From positions 2,718,882-2,782,881 of the forward strand of contig NZ_CP042828.1 in assembly GCF_008000995.1 (NCBI RefSeq): a DNA stretch of 64,000 bases, read 5' to 3'. Under the pieces are notes generated by a model. The model made no database searches. It saw only the letters and a program-made list of their open reading frames with translations, and was not told the DNA's origin. Positions 48,823 to 56,224 of this stretch are shown here, piece by piece; the stretch's first letter is position 1, and every line of letters begins with the position of its first letter. The DNA is from Ruania zhangjianzhongii. GTDB lineage: Bacteria > Actinomycetota > Actinomycetes > Actinomycetales > Beutenbergiaceae. Made by a program: the position numbers and the translations under genes.

Positions 48823-49086
48823 GTGAAGACGTTCGAGGACCTGTTCGCCGAGCTCCAGCACAAGGCCCAGACCCGACCCGAGGGTTCGGGCACAGTTGCC
48901 GAGCTGGACGCCGGCATCCATACCGTCGGCAAGAAGATCGTCGAGGAGGCCGCCGAGGTGTGGATGGCCGCCGAGTACCAGAGCGACGCCGAGACCGCCG
49001 AGGAGATCTCTCAGCTGCTCTACCACCTGCAGGTGATGATGATCGCCCGTGGCCTCACCCTCGAGGACGTCTACACCCATCTCTGA
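48823..49086 (+). CDS. hisE: Phosphoribosyl-ATP pyrophosphatase
   Basis: 87-residue enzyme for the second step of histidine synthesis. The MazG-like fold shows [15 protein letters not shown] with its metal-binding glutamates and [17 protein letters not shown] 48823 matches the family N-terminus ([11 protein letters not shown]) and the -10 box; a TTG six bases earlier is possible. hisG follows after 94 bases. The other his genes are not in the window. Confidence 0.95.
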   Translation: MKTFEDLFAELQHKAQTRPEGSGTVAELDAGIHTVGKKIVEEAAEVWMAAEYQSDAETAEEISQLLYHLQVMMIARGLTLEDVYTHL

Positions 49087-49180
49087 CCGGCCGGATCCAC
49101 CGACCGGACCCCCGACCCACCCGCCACCACCCTGACCACTGTGGCCACTGCGCCGGCCACGAGAGCCGAGAAGGAACCCT

Positions 49181-50023
49181 GTGCTTCGAATCGCCGTGCC
49201 CAACAAGGGAGCCCTGTCCGAACCTGCGAGCACCATGCTGCGCGAGGCCGGCTACCGGCAGCGCCGGGACGGGCGCGAACTGGTCCTGCCGGACGTGGAG
49301 AACGACGTGGAGTTCTTCTTCCTCCGCCCGCGGGACATCGCCGTGTACGTCGCCGAAGGTGTGGTCGATGCCGGCATCACCGGCCGGGACCTGTTCCTGG
49401 ACTCCGGGATGGAGGCGGTGGAGCACCGCTCGCTCGACTTCGCCCGGTCCACGTTCCACTACGCCGCGCCCGCCGGCACGATGACCGAGCTCGCCGACAT
49501 CCAGGGCAAGCGGGTGGCCACCTCCTACGAGGTGGTGGTGCGCCGGCACCTGGCCGAGCAGGGTATCGACGCACATGTGGTCCGCCTGGACGGCGCGATC
49601 GAGTCCACCGTGCAGCTCGGGGTCGCGGACCTGGTGGCAGACGTGGTGGAGACCGGCAGCACCCTGCGTGCTGCCGGGCTGGAGATCTTCGGTGAGCCGA
49701 TCCTGACCTCGGAAGCCGTGCTGATCCGACCCAGCGGCGAGCCGAAACCCGGACTGCACGTGCTCGACCGACGTCTGCACGGAGTGCTGGTGGCGCACGA
49801 GTACGTGCTGATGGACTACGACTGCCCGGTGGAGCACGTGAACGCCTGCGTGGCGGTCACCCCGGGGCTGGAATCGCCCACGGTCTCCCCGCTGCACGAC
49901 CGCGGCTGGGTGGCGGTCCGGGCGATGGTGCCGCGCAAGCGGACCAACCCGATCATGGACGAGTTGTACGGCCTCGGCGCACGCGCGATCATCGTGACGA
50001 CGATCCACGCCAGTCGACTCTGA
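49181..50023 (+). CDS. hisG: ATP phosphoribosyltransferase (long form)
   Basis: 280-residue first enzyme of histidine biosynthesis. The N-terminus [11 protein letters not shown], the segment DAGITGRDL, and the PRPP-binding motif region [18 protein letters not shown] are typical. The C-terminal 75 residues form the ACT-like domain for histidine feedback, so it does not need HisZ. GTG 49181 has AGAAGGAA at 49170-49177. Confidence 0.96.
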   Translation: MLRIAVPNKGALSEPASTMLREAGYRQRRDGRELVLPDVENDVEFFFLRPRDIAVYVAEGVVDAGITGRDLFLDSGMEAVEHRSLDFARSTFHYAAPAGTMTELADIQGKRVATSYEVVVRRHLAEQGIDAHVVRLDGAIESTVQLGVADLVADVVETGSTLRAAGLEIFGEPILTSEAVLIRPSGEPKPGLHVLDRRLHGVLVAHEYVLMDYDCPVEHVNACVAVTPGLESPTVSPLHDRGWVAVRAMVPRKRTNPIMDELYGLGARAIIVTTIHASRL

Positions 50024-50033
50024 GAGGTAGCTG

Positions 50034-50537
50034 ATGGCCTCCGGAGGTGCCGGCCCCGAGAATCGGCACCCGGACGCGGGGCCGGGCGACCTCTACGCGC
50101 CGTTCCGGTCCCGGGCCACCCGCATCGTCACGCTCGTGCTGATCGTGTGGATCCTCGCCGGCTGGGTGCTCTTCGTGGTGCTCACCAACCGGCTGGACGA
50201 CCCGCACCGCGAGTATCAGGTGGGCAGTGCGGTCCTGGCACTGGTGATCTGTGTGTTCCTGCACCTGATCGGCAGCGTGGCCGCGTTTCCGTCCCGCTCC
50301 GGGCTGCGGGTGCGCAACATCATCGGCACCGCTCGGCTGGACTGGGCGCAGATCGTCTCGGTGCGTTTCGGCGAACGGGACTGGGTACAGCTGGATCTGT
50401 CGGACGGCCGGGTGCTGTCCGTCCTCGCGATCCAACGCGTCGACGGCGCACGGGCCCGGGCGGCCTCACGCCGGCTGGCCACCCTGGTCGCCGAGCACGA
50501 GCCGGGCGGCATGGACACCGGCGGCAGCAGCGGCTAG
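50034..50537 (+). CDS. Bacterial PH-domain membrane protein downstream of hisG
   Basis: 167-residue protein with two membrane helices (about residues 30-50 and 65-85) and a C-terminal bacterial PH-like domain. The latter contains GLRVRNIIGTARLDWAQIV and the acidic DLSDGRVLSVLAIQ. Such a protein follows hisG in many actinobacteria; its role is unknown. It begins ten bases after hisG with a weak ribosome-binding site. Its last 72 bases overlap the end of the convergent DUF3866 gene. Confidence 0.82.
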   Translation: MASGGAGPENRHPDAGPGDLYAPFRSRATRIVTLVLIVWILAGWVLFVVLTNRLDDPHREYQVGSAVLALVICVFLHLIGSVAAFPSRSGLRVRNIIGTARLDWAQIVSVRFGERDWVQLDLSDGRVLSVLAIQRVDGARARAASRRLATLVAEHEPGGMDTGGSSG

Positions 50538-51644
50538 GAACGGGGCGGCGTCCTCGGCCAGGCTGCGGCCCATACTGCTCAGTGGCACCGGCGCGGAGGC
50601 CAGCGCCTCGGCCAGCCCGGTGGTCGGCACCGACACCAACCGGTGCCGGCTCTCCAGCGTGCGAGCCTGCTCGCGCACCCGGGAGCCGAGCTCACCGTCC
50701 AGCTCGGGTACCACCACGTCGGCCGGGGCGAGCGCCGCCCGGCCGATCGCGGTGAGGCTGTGGTGGGAGATGCCGAAATGGCGTTCGCGCCGGTCGCTGC
50801 CGGAGACCCGCAGACTGGCCACCGGGCGCCCCCCGAGCACGGCGGCCGCGTTCAGCGCCTCACCGGCCGCCACCCCGGAGAATCCCCACCGGGTGCCGGT
50901 ACCGGCGTTACCCGGCCCCTGAGCGAGCACCACCAGATCGGCCTGGACCACCAGGTGCGCGGCGAGTAGCCCGGAGTGCACGGTGACCGCCTCGAGGTCG
51001 CCCCCGTAGGCCTGGCCGGTGGTGATCGTGGCGGCCAACCAGCCGGACTCGCGCAGCCCTGCCACCGTGCGGGAGAACGCGGCAGGCAACGCCCCGCCGT
51101 CGGTCATCACGTAGGCCACGGTGAGCGGCGTGCCGCGCTCGGCGCCCGCCCACCGGGTACCGGCGAGCACAGCCGGCACGGCCGAGTGCAGGTCCGCCAC
51201 CACCACGGGCATCCCGGCCAGATCGTCGGCCTCCCGGAGCAGCTCGTGGTGGCCGGACTCCTGCTCATCCACCCCGAGCACCATCACCTGCTGCGGGGTG
51301 TACCGGGCCTTGACGATATGCCCGGGGCTCGGCGGCGGGTCGGCCGGCAGATCCTCCGGCAGGGCGATGACCAGGGCGTATCCGCCGGTGCCCAGCCCGC
51401 GTACCTGGGCGGTGGTGTTCAGCAGCACCCGCTGGCCGGGCCGGACCTGCCCGACGACGTCGGTGTAGGCGAGCGCGCGCACGGTCGCGGTGCTCTCTGC
51501 TTCCGTTTCCACTGCGGCGGCTTCCTCCGCCCTGTCCAGCGCGCCCGGGCCCTCGGTCCCGGGAAGCACCAGCACCTGCAGCTCCTGCGCTCCGGACCAG
51601 GACCGCCCGAGGGAGCGAACCACGCCGTGTCGCCAAGTCATCAC
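50466..51644 (-). CDS. DUF3866 family protein
   Basis: 392-residue protein matching my recollection of DUF3866, found beside pafB in actinobacteria and also in Firmicutes. Visible features are a beta-rich N-terminal part with GQRVLLNTTAQVRGLGTGGYAL (split by Gly turns), a central AYVMTDGGALP, and LVVLAQGPGNAGTGT. The pattern resembles an oxidoreductase- or hydrolase-like alpha/beta protein, but no catalytic motif is certain. It is reverse-strand, divergent from pafB and overlaps the PH gene tail-to-tail by 72 bases. Confidence 0.75.
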   Translation of the reverse strand: MMTWRHGVVRSLGRSWSGAQELQVLVLPGTEGPGALDRAEEAAAVETEAESTATVRALAYTDVVGQVRPGQRVLLNTTAQVRGLGTGGYALVIALPEDLPADPPPSPGHIVKARYTPQQVMVLGVDEQESGHHELLREADDLAGMPVVVADLHSAVPAVLAGTRWAGAERGTPLTVAYVMTDGGALPAAFSRTVAGLRESGWLAATITTGQAYGGDLEAVTVHSGLLAAHLVVQADLVVLAQGPGNAGTGTRWGFSGVAAGEALNAAAVLGGRPVASLRVSGSDRRERHFGISHHSLTAIGRAALAPADVVVPELDGELGSRVREQARTLESRHRLVSVPTTGLAEALASAPVPLSSMGRSLAEDAAPFLAAAAAGVHAARLVLGDQGGQPA

Positions 51645-51663
51645 ACCGGCAACCTATCGCTAC

Positions 51664-51669
51664 TAGCCT
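51664..51669 (+). promoter_or_regulatory. -10 box upstream of pafB
   Basis: TAGCCT ends seven bases before ATG 51677, which opens a 12-codon reading frame, and 38 bases before the pafB ATG. Confidence 0.4.
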
Positions 51670-51676
51670 GTGTGCC

Positions 51677-51715
51677 ATGAACCGCAACGGACCTGGAGAC
51701 GGCACAGATGGCTGA
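51677..51715 (+). CDS. Candidate 12-codon leaderless uORF overlapping pafB start
   Basis: ATG 51677 reads MNRNGPGDGTDG and stops at TGA 51713-51715, inside the first codons of pafB (ATG 51708). The spacing from TAGCCT suits a leaderless start. Translation of it would pass over the pafB ribosome-binding site (GGAG near 51695). Too short to judge coding bias. Confidence 0.3.
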   Translation: MNRNGPGDGTDG

Positions 51716-52670
51716 GCGCGTCCCCGCGGCCGAGCGTCTGCTGGACCTGGTGATCGCACTGACGCACACGCGGCACCGGATGACCAAGGCGGAGATCCGC
51801 GCCTCGGTGAACGGGTACTCCGGCGCCACGTCGGACGAGGCGTTCGACCGAATGTTCGAACGGGACAAGGACCAGCTCCGCGCCCTCGGGCTGCCGATCG
51901 TCACCCTCACCGACTCCACCCATGAGGACGATGTCGGCTACCGGATCGACACCGCCGAGTACGAGCTGCCGCCGGTGCAGTTCACCCCGGCGGAGATCGG
52001 GGTGCTCTCCCTGGCCGCGCAGGTGTGGCAGGACTCCTCCTTCGCCGCCGACTCCCGCCGCGGGCTGACCAAGCTCCGTGCGGTCAGCGACGCCGCCGAT
52101 CCGGGCCGGTTCGCGGGGCTGTCCCTCCGGGTCCGGGGGCCGGACCCGGCATTCGGCGAGCTGCTGGACGCGATCGAGGACCGGATCGCCGTGCGGTTCA
52201 CCTACCGGGCCGCCAGCACCGGCAGCACCGAGGCACGCACAGTGGAGCCGTGGCGGCTGTTCGCGAAGGACCGGGGCTGGTACCTGGTCGCGTTCGATAC
52301 CGACCGGCAGGCCCAGCGGCTGTTCCGGCTCTCCCGGATCGTCGGCAAGGTGCGGCGGGTGGGGGAGCCCGGTCAGGTACAGATCCCGGCGGACACACAG
52401 CAGCTCGTCGCCGAGCCGAGCACCACGACGGCGGTGCTCGCCCTGGCCCCCGAACGCGCCTCGGCGCTGCGCGCCCGGGGCGAGGCGGACACCGGCGCTG
52501 CCGGGCCGGCCGGCCGCGATGTGTTCCGGCTGGAGACGACCGATGTGGACCGACTGGCCGAGGAGATCGCCGGGTACACCGACGCTGTGGTGGTGCTCGA
52601 CCCACCGGAGCTGCGCGCGGCGGTGCTGCGCCGCCTGCGGGCAGCCGCGGCGCTGGGAGGGGAGCGGTGA
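51708..52670 (+). CDS. pafB: WYL-domain transcriptional regulator PafB
   Basis: 320-residue regulator with an N-terminal winged helix-turn-helix (about 1-75, AERLLDLVIALTHTRHRMTK) and a WYL domain (about 140-235) containing FTYRAAS and DRGWYLVAFD. With PafC it activates the LexA/RecA-independent DNA-damage response in mycobacteria. GGAG lies eight bases before ATG. Its stop shares a base with the pafC start. No pafA or proteasome gene is seen nearby. Confidence 0.93.
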   Translation: MAERVPAAERLLDLVIALTHTRHRMTKAEIRASVNGYSGATSDEAFDRMFERDKDQLRALGLPIVTLTDSTHEDDVGYRIDTAEYELPPVQFTPAEIGVLSLAAQVWQDSSFAADSRRGLTKLRAVSDAADPGRFAGLSLRVRGPDPAFGELLDAIEDRIAVRFTYRAASTGSTEARTVEPWRLFAKDRGWYLVAFDTDRQAQRLFRLSRIVGKVRRVGEPGQVQIPADTQQLVAEPSTTTAVLALAPERASALRARGEADTGAAGPAGRDVFRLETTDVDRLAEEIAGYTDAVVVLDPPELRAAVLRRLRAAAALGGER

Positions 52671-53689
52671 TGGCGGAGACGGCCGGTGACCGGGTGGTGC
52701 GGATGCTCGCGCTGATCACCTACCTCGACTCCCATCCCGGGGTCCCGGTCGAACAGGTGGCCGAGCACTTCGGGGTGAGTACCGGGCGGGTGCTGCTGGA
52801 CGTGAACACGCTCTGGGTCTCCGGCACCCCGGGCTACCTGCACGACGACCTGATCGACTTCTCCGCCGACGACCGGGAGCGGAACATCCTCACCCTCACC
52901 GAGGCTCGGGGGATGCACCGGCCGTTACGACTGGGCCCGCAGGAGGCGGTGGCGCTGCTGACCGCGCTGCGTTCCCTGCAGGTGACCCCGGGCCTGGCCA
53001 CCGACCCGGTGCTGACCTCCACGATGGAGAAGCTCACCGAGGCGGCCGGTACCGCCGCTCGCTCCGCAGAGGCCGTACAGGTGGCCGGACCCGACGACGA
53101 CGGGGCGCGGGTGAGCGGGTGGCTCACCGCGATCCGGGCGGCGATGTCCGCAGGCCGCCGGCTGCACCTGCGCTACGTCTCGGCAGCGGACGAGGTCAGC
53201 GAGCGTGATGTCGATCCGCTCCAGCTGCTCACCGACTCCCGCCGGTGGTTCCTGGTGGCCTGGTGCTACCGGGCGAAGGACGTGCGCCAGTTCCGGTTGG
53301 ACCGGATCCTCCAGCTCACCGAGCTGAACGTCGCCGCCGAGGAACACCCGGAGGTGCAACCCGCCGCGGACACGGAGCCGGAACTGGCGGCAGCACCGTG
53401 GCGGGTGCACCTGGAGCTGGCCTCCCGGGCCCGGTGGGTGGCCGAGCAGTACCCCGTGACCGGGGTGCGGGACACCGGTGAGGGGAGTTTCGCCGTCGAG
53501 GTGGCAGTGGTGGATCTGGCCTGGCTGCACCACCTGGTGCTCGGCCTGGCCGAGGATGTGCGCGCCGTCGCCCCTGCGGACGTGGCGGCCGGTATCGCCG
53601 ACCGCGCCGAGGCCGCCCTGGCGGCTTATGCCGACGCCGGCCTGGACGATGCCGCCGGCGACGACACGCTCGATCCGCCGGTAGGCTGA
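52670..53689 (+). CDS. pafC: WYL-domain transcriptional regulator PafC
   Basis: 339-residue partner of PafB, with an N-terminal winged helix (RMLALITYLDSHPGVPVEQ, then AEHFGVSTGRVLLDV). A WYL domain follows, showing LHLRYVSAADEVSERDVDP and SRRWFLVAWCYRAKD. ATG at 52670 overlaps the pafB stop by one base after GGGAGGGGAG; GTG 52667 is a close alternative. It is the second half of a heteromeric activator. Confidence 0.92.
   Translation: MAETAGDRVVRMLALITYLDSHPGVPVEQVAEHFGVSTGRVLLDVNTLWVSGTPGYLHDDLIDFSADDRERNILTLTEARGMHRPLRLGPQEAVALLTALRSLQVTPGLATDPVLTSTMEKLTEAAGTAARSAEAVQVAGPDDDGARVSGWLTAIRAAMSAGRRLHLRYVSAADEVSERDVDPLQLLTDSRRWFLVAWCYRAKDVRQFRLDRILQLTELNVAAEEHPEVQPAADTEPELAAAPWRVHLELASRARWVAEQYPVTGVRDTGEGSFAVEVAVVDLAWLHHLVLGLAEDVRAVAPADVAAGIADRAEAALAAYADAGLDDAAGDDTLDPPVG
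53682..53687 (+). promoter_or_regulatory. Leaderless-type -10 box for the small membrane gene after pafC
   Basis: TAGGCT overlaps the pafC stop and ends six bases before ATG 53694. Confidence 0.45.
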
Positions 53690-53693
53690 AGCG

Positions 53694-54023
53694 ATGTGGT
53701 GGTTCGCGGTGTGGACGGTGCTGGTGCTCGGTGCGCTGGCCTGTTTCGTGCTGCTCGCGCTGCACCTGTGGCGCCACTTCAAGGCCCTGATGGCACAGCT
53801 CAGCCGCAGCGGCGAGGTGTTCGAGCGGCTGGACTCGACCATGGCAGAGCTGGACGAGCAGTTCGCTCAGCGGACCTTCACGCCGGACCTGAGCGCCACC
53901 GAGGCGGAGCGCGAGGTGTGGCGGCAACGGCGACGCGATAATCTTTCCGCCCGTGCAGAACGGGTACAGGCTCGTCGATCGCGTACCCTGGAGAGGTGGC
54001 GGGCGATCGGACTCCCGTTCTGA
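53694..54023 (+). CDS. Small single-pass membrane protein of unknown function
   Basis: 109 residues: an N-terminal membrane helix (about 3-26), then a helical and probably coiled-coil region (about 30-60) and a very basic C-terminus (RQRRRDNLSARAERVQARR). I do not recognise a family beyond a general DUF948-like shape. It lies between pafC and tatA, four bases after pafC, a position commonly filled by such a gene in actinobacteria. Confidence 0.75.
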   Translation: MWWFAVWTVLVLGALACFVLLALHLWRHFKALMAQLSRSGEVFERLDSTMAELDEQFAQRTFTPDLSATEAEREVWRQRRRDNLSARAERVQARRSRTLERWRAIGLPF

Positions 54024-54059
54024 GCGCTGACGGTCACGAGATTTCACGGAGGAACACAG

Positions 54060-54350
54060 ATGTTGAAGAATCCAGTCTTCTGGATCGTGATCGTGGGACT
54101 GGTGCTGCTCTTGTTCGGTGCCAGCCGCCTGCCGGACATTGCTGGCAACGTGGGCAAGTCGCTCAAGGTCTTCAAGAAGGAGATCAAGGAGCTGCAGGAC
54201 GACACCGACATGTCCGACGCGAAGACAGTGCTCCAGGACGACCAGCCCCACCAGACCAGCCCCTCCACCTCGACCAGCCAGACGACCTCTGACCAGCAGG
54301 CATCGCAGCCGACCTCGGAGCAGCGCAGCAACGACTCCAGCACCACCTGA
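54060..54350 (+). CDS. tatA: Sec-independent translocase subunit TatA
   Basis: 96-residue pore-forming Tat subunit. One N-terminal membrane helix (about 5-22) is followed by LFGASRLPDIAG, the conserved FG hinge, and the amphipathic helix with LKVFKKEIKEL. The C-terminus is Ser/Thr/Gln-rich and disordered. GGAGG at 54048-54052 is the ribosome-binding site. tatC follows after five bases. A tatB is not present here. Confidence 0.93.
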   Translation: MLKNPVFWIVIVGLVLLLFGASRLPDIAGNVGKSLKVFKKEIKELQDDTDMSDAKTVLQDDQPHQTSPSTSTSQTTSDQQASQPTSEQRSNDSSTT

Positions 54351-54355
54351 CGCCA

Positions 54356-55159
54356 GTGGTCTCACGCACCAACCCCGAGGGGAAGATGCCTCTCGGGGAA
54401 CATCTTCGTGAACTGCGCAAACGGCTGATGCTTGCCTGCGCCGGCATCCTCGTCGGTGCGATCGGCGGATGGTTCCTCTATGACCCGGTGTTCCAGCTGC
54501 TCCAGCTCCCGGTCAGCGACCTGCGCGAGCGTGGCGTCGACGCCACGCTGAACTTCTCCAACGTCGCAGCCAGCTTCGACATCAAGCTGCGGGTCGCCGC
54601 GTTCCTCGGCTTCCTCGCCAGCAGCCCGTGGTGGATCTACCAGGTGTGGGCCTTCCTCGCGCCCGGGCTGCGGAGCAAGGAACGCCGGTGGGCACTGATG
54701 GTGATCGGCGCCGGCGTGCCGCTGTTCGCCGGCGGAATCTTCATGGCCTGGACCGCACTGCCGAACACGTTCTTGCTGCTCACCCAGTTCGTCCCGGACG
54801 GGGAGACGTCCTCGGCCCTGATCGACGTCACCACCTACCTGAAGTTCGTCATGCAGTTCCTGCTGATCTTCGGCGTGGCGTTCGTGCTGCCGCTGATCCT
54901 GGTGTTGTTGAACTTCCTCGGCGTAGCCAAGGGGATGACCTGGCTGAAGGGCTGGCGCTGGGCGGTGATCATCATCTTCGTCCTGGCCGCACTGGCCACG
55001 CCGACGGCGGATGCGGTCACCTTCGTGCTGATGGCGCTGCCGATCATCGGGCTGTACTTCGCTGCCGTCGGCATCTGCCTGCTGAACGATCGTCGGGTGG
55101 CGAAGAAGGCGCTGGCAGCCGGTGTCGGCTCGGACGTGGACACGGACGTCAGCTCTTGA
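54356..55159 (+). CDS. tatC: Sec-independent translocase subunit TatC
   Basis: 267-residue core receptor for twin-arginine signal peptides, with six membrane segments. The N-terminal MPLGEHLRELRKR carries the conserved Glu that contacts the signal peptide, and FLAPGLRSKERRW holds the second conserved Glu in the first cytoplasmic loop. GTG at 54356 is used; an internal ATG at 54386 begins at MPLGEH. A likely client is the RibY-like lipoprotein encoded nearby. Confidence 0.95.
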   Translation: MVSRTNPEGKMPLGEHLRELRKRLMLACAGILVGAIGGWFLYDPVFQLLQLPVSDLRERGVDATLNFSNVAASFDIKLRVAAFLGFLASSPWWIYQVWAFLAPGLRSKERRWALMVIGAGVPLFAGGIFMAWTALPNTFLLLTQFVPDGETSSALIDVTTYLKFVMQFLLIFGVAFVLPLILVLLNFLGVAKGMTWLKGWRWAVIIIFVLAALATPTADAVTFVLMALPIIGLYFAAVGICLLNDRRVAKKALAAGVGSDVDTDVSS

Positions 55160-55167
55160 CCAGGGCC

Positions 55168-55173
55168 TAGTCT
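55168..55173 (+). promoter_or_regulatory. Leaderless-type -10 box for the diacylglycerol kinase gene
   Basis: TAGTCT ends seven bases before ATG 55181 with no Shine-Dalgarno between. Confidence 0.45.
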
Positions 55174-55180
55174 GATCCGC

Positions 55181-56215
55181 ATGAGCCGTCTGGGTGTGCT
55201 GATCAATCCCACCGCCGGGCATGGGCGCGCCGACGACGGCGGCCGGGATGCCCTGGCGCTGCTCGGCCGCAGCGGGCACGAGGTGATCGATCTCAGCGGA
55301 CGCACTGCCGAGATCGCGCTGGCCCGCGCCCGGGACACGCTCTGGGAGCTGGACGCCCTGGTGGTGGTGGGCGGGGACGGCATGGTTCACCTGGGTGTGA
55401 ACGTGGTGGCTGGGACCACAGTGCCGCTGGGGATCGTGCCGTTCGGGAGCGGCAACGACCTGGCCCGCACGCTGGGCCTGGTCGAGCACGACTGCCGCCG
55501 GGCGGTGGCCGATGTGCTCGCCGCCCTGGACAGCCGGCCCCGGGTGGTCGATGCCATCGCCACCCGGGTGCACGTGCCCGAGGCCGAGGACGCCGGGGCT
55601 GCTGGTAGTGCAGCCGGTGCTGGCGGCGCTGGCGGCGCTGGCGGTGCTGGCGGCAGCACAGCTGCCAGTCACGCCGATGAGCTCGAGGACCCGACTGCGG
55701 TGGAGTGGACCGCCTGCGTGCTCTCCGCCGGGATCGACGCCGCGGTGAACCACCGCGCGAACACCTACCGGTGGCCCCAGGGCGGTGGCCGGTACGTGCG
55801 CGGTACGCTTGCCGAGCTCAGCGTGTTCCACCCCTACGGCTACCGGCTCACCATCGACGGCGTGGTCCGCGAACAGGACGCCACCTTGGTGGCGCTGGCG
55901 AATGCGCCGTCCTTCGGCGGCGGGATGCAGATCGCGCCGGATGCACAGATGGACGACGGCTGGATGGATGTGGTGATCGCACACGCGATGGGCCGGGCCC
56001 AGCTGATGCGGCTCTTCCCCCGGCTGTACCAGGGCACGCACGTGCGCTCGCCCCGGGTAGAGATCCTGCGCGCCCGGGAAGTGGTGCTCGAGCCGCTGCC
56101 GGGCCGACGGCGTCCCCCACCCGTCTACGCCGACGGTGAGCTGCTCGGCCGGTTGCCGCTCCGGGCGCGGCTTCGCCCGGGTGCGTTGCGACTGCTCACC
56201 CCGGAGGCCACCTAG
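55181..56215 (+). CDS. Diacylglycerol/lipid kinase (DagK-like) with Gly-Ala insert
   Basis: 344-residue soluble lipid kinase of the DAGK catalytic family. The nucleotide site is VVVGGDGMVHLG near residue 65, and the second motif is VPFGSGNDLARTLG near 88. A low-complexity insert of about 25 residues (Ala/Gly-rich, near 145-170), encoded by 9-base repeats, separates the two lobes; related enzymes lack it. The C-terminal sandwich has APSFGGGMQIAPDAQMDDG. The gene stands between tatC and helY. Confidence 0.88.
   Translation: MSRLGVLINPTAGHGRADDGGRDALALLGRSGHEVIDLSGRTAEIALARARDTLWELDALVVVGGDGMVHLGVNVVAGTTVPLGIVPFGSGNDLARTLGLVEHDCRRAVADVLAALDSRPRVVDAIATRVHVPEAEDAGAAGSAAGAGGAGGAGGAGGSTAASHADELEDPTAVEWTACVLSAGIDAAVNHRANTYRWPQGGGRYVRGTLAELSVFHPYGYRLTIDGVVREQDATLVALANAPSFGGGMQIAPDAQMDDGWMDVVIAHAMGRAQLMRLFPRLYQGTHVRSPRVEILRAREVVLEPLPGRRRPPPVYADGELLGRLPLRARLRPGALRLLTPEAT
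55616..55651 (+). repeat. Four 9-base repeats in the lipid kinase gene
   Basis: GGTGCTGGC, GGCGCTGGC, GGCGCTGGC and GGTGCTGGC in tandem encode Gly-Ala-Gly triplets in the interlobe insert. Confidence 0.9.
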
Positions 56216-56218
56216 GCT
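56213..56218 (+). promoter_or_regulatory. Leaderless-type -10 box for helY
   Basis: TAGGCT includes the stop codon (TAG) of the lipid kinase gene and ends six bases before ATG 56225. Confidence 0.5.
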
Positions 56219-56224
56219 GGGGGT

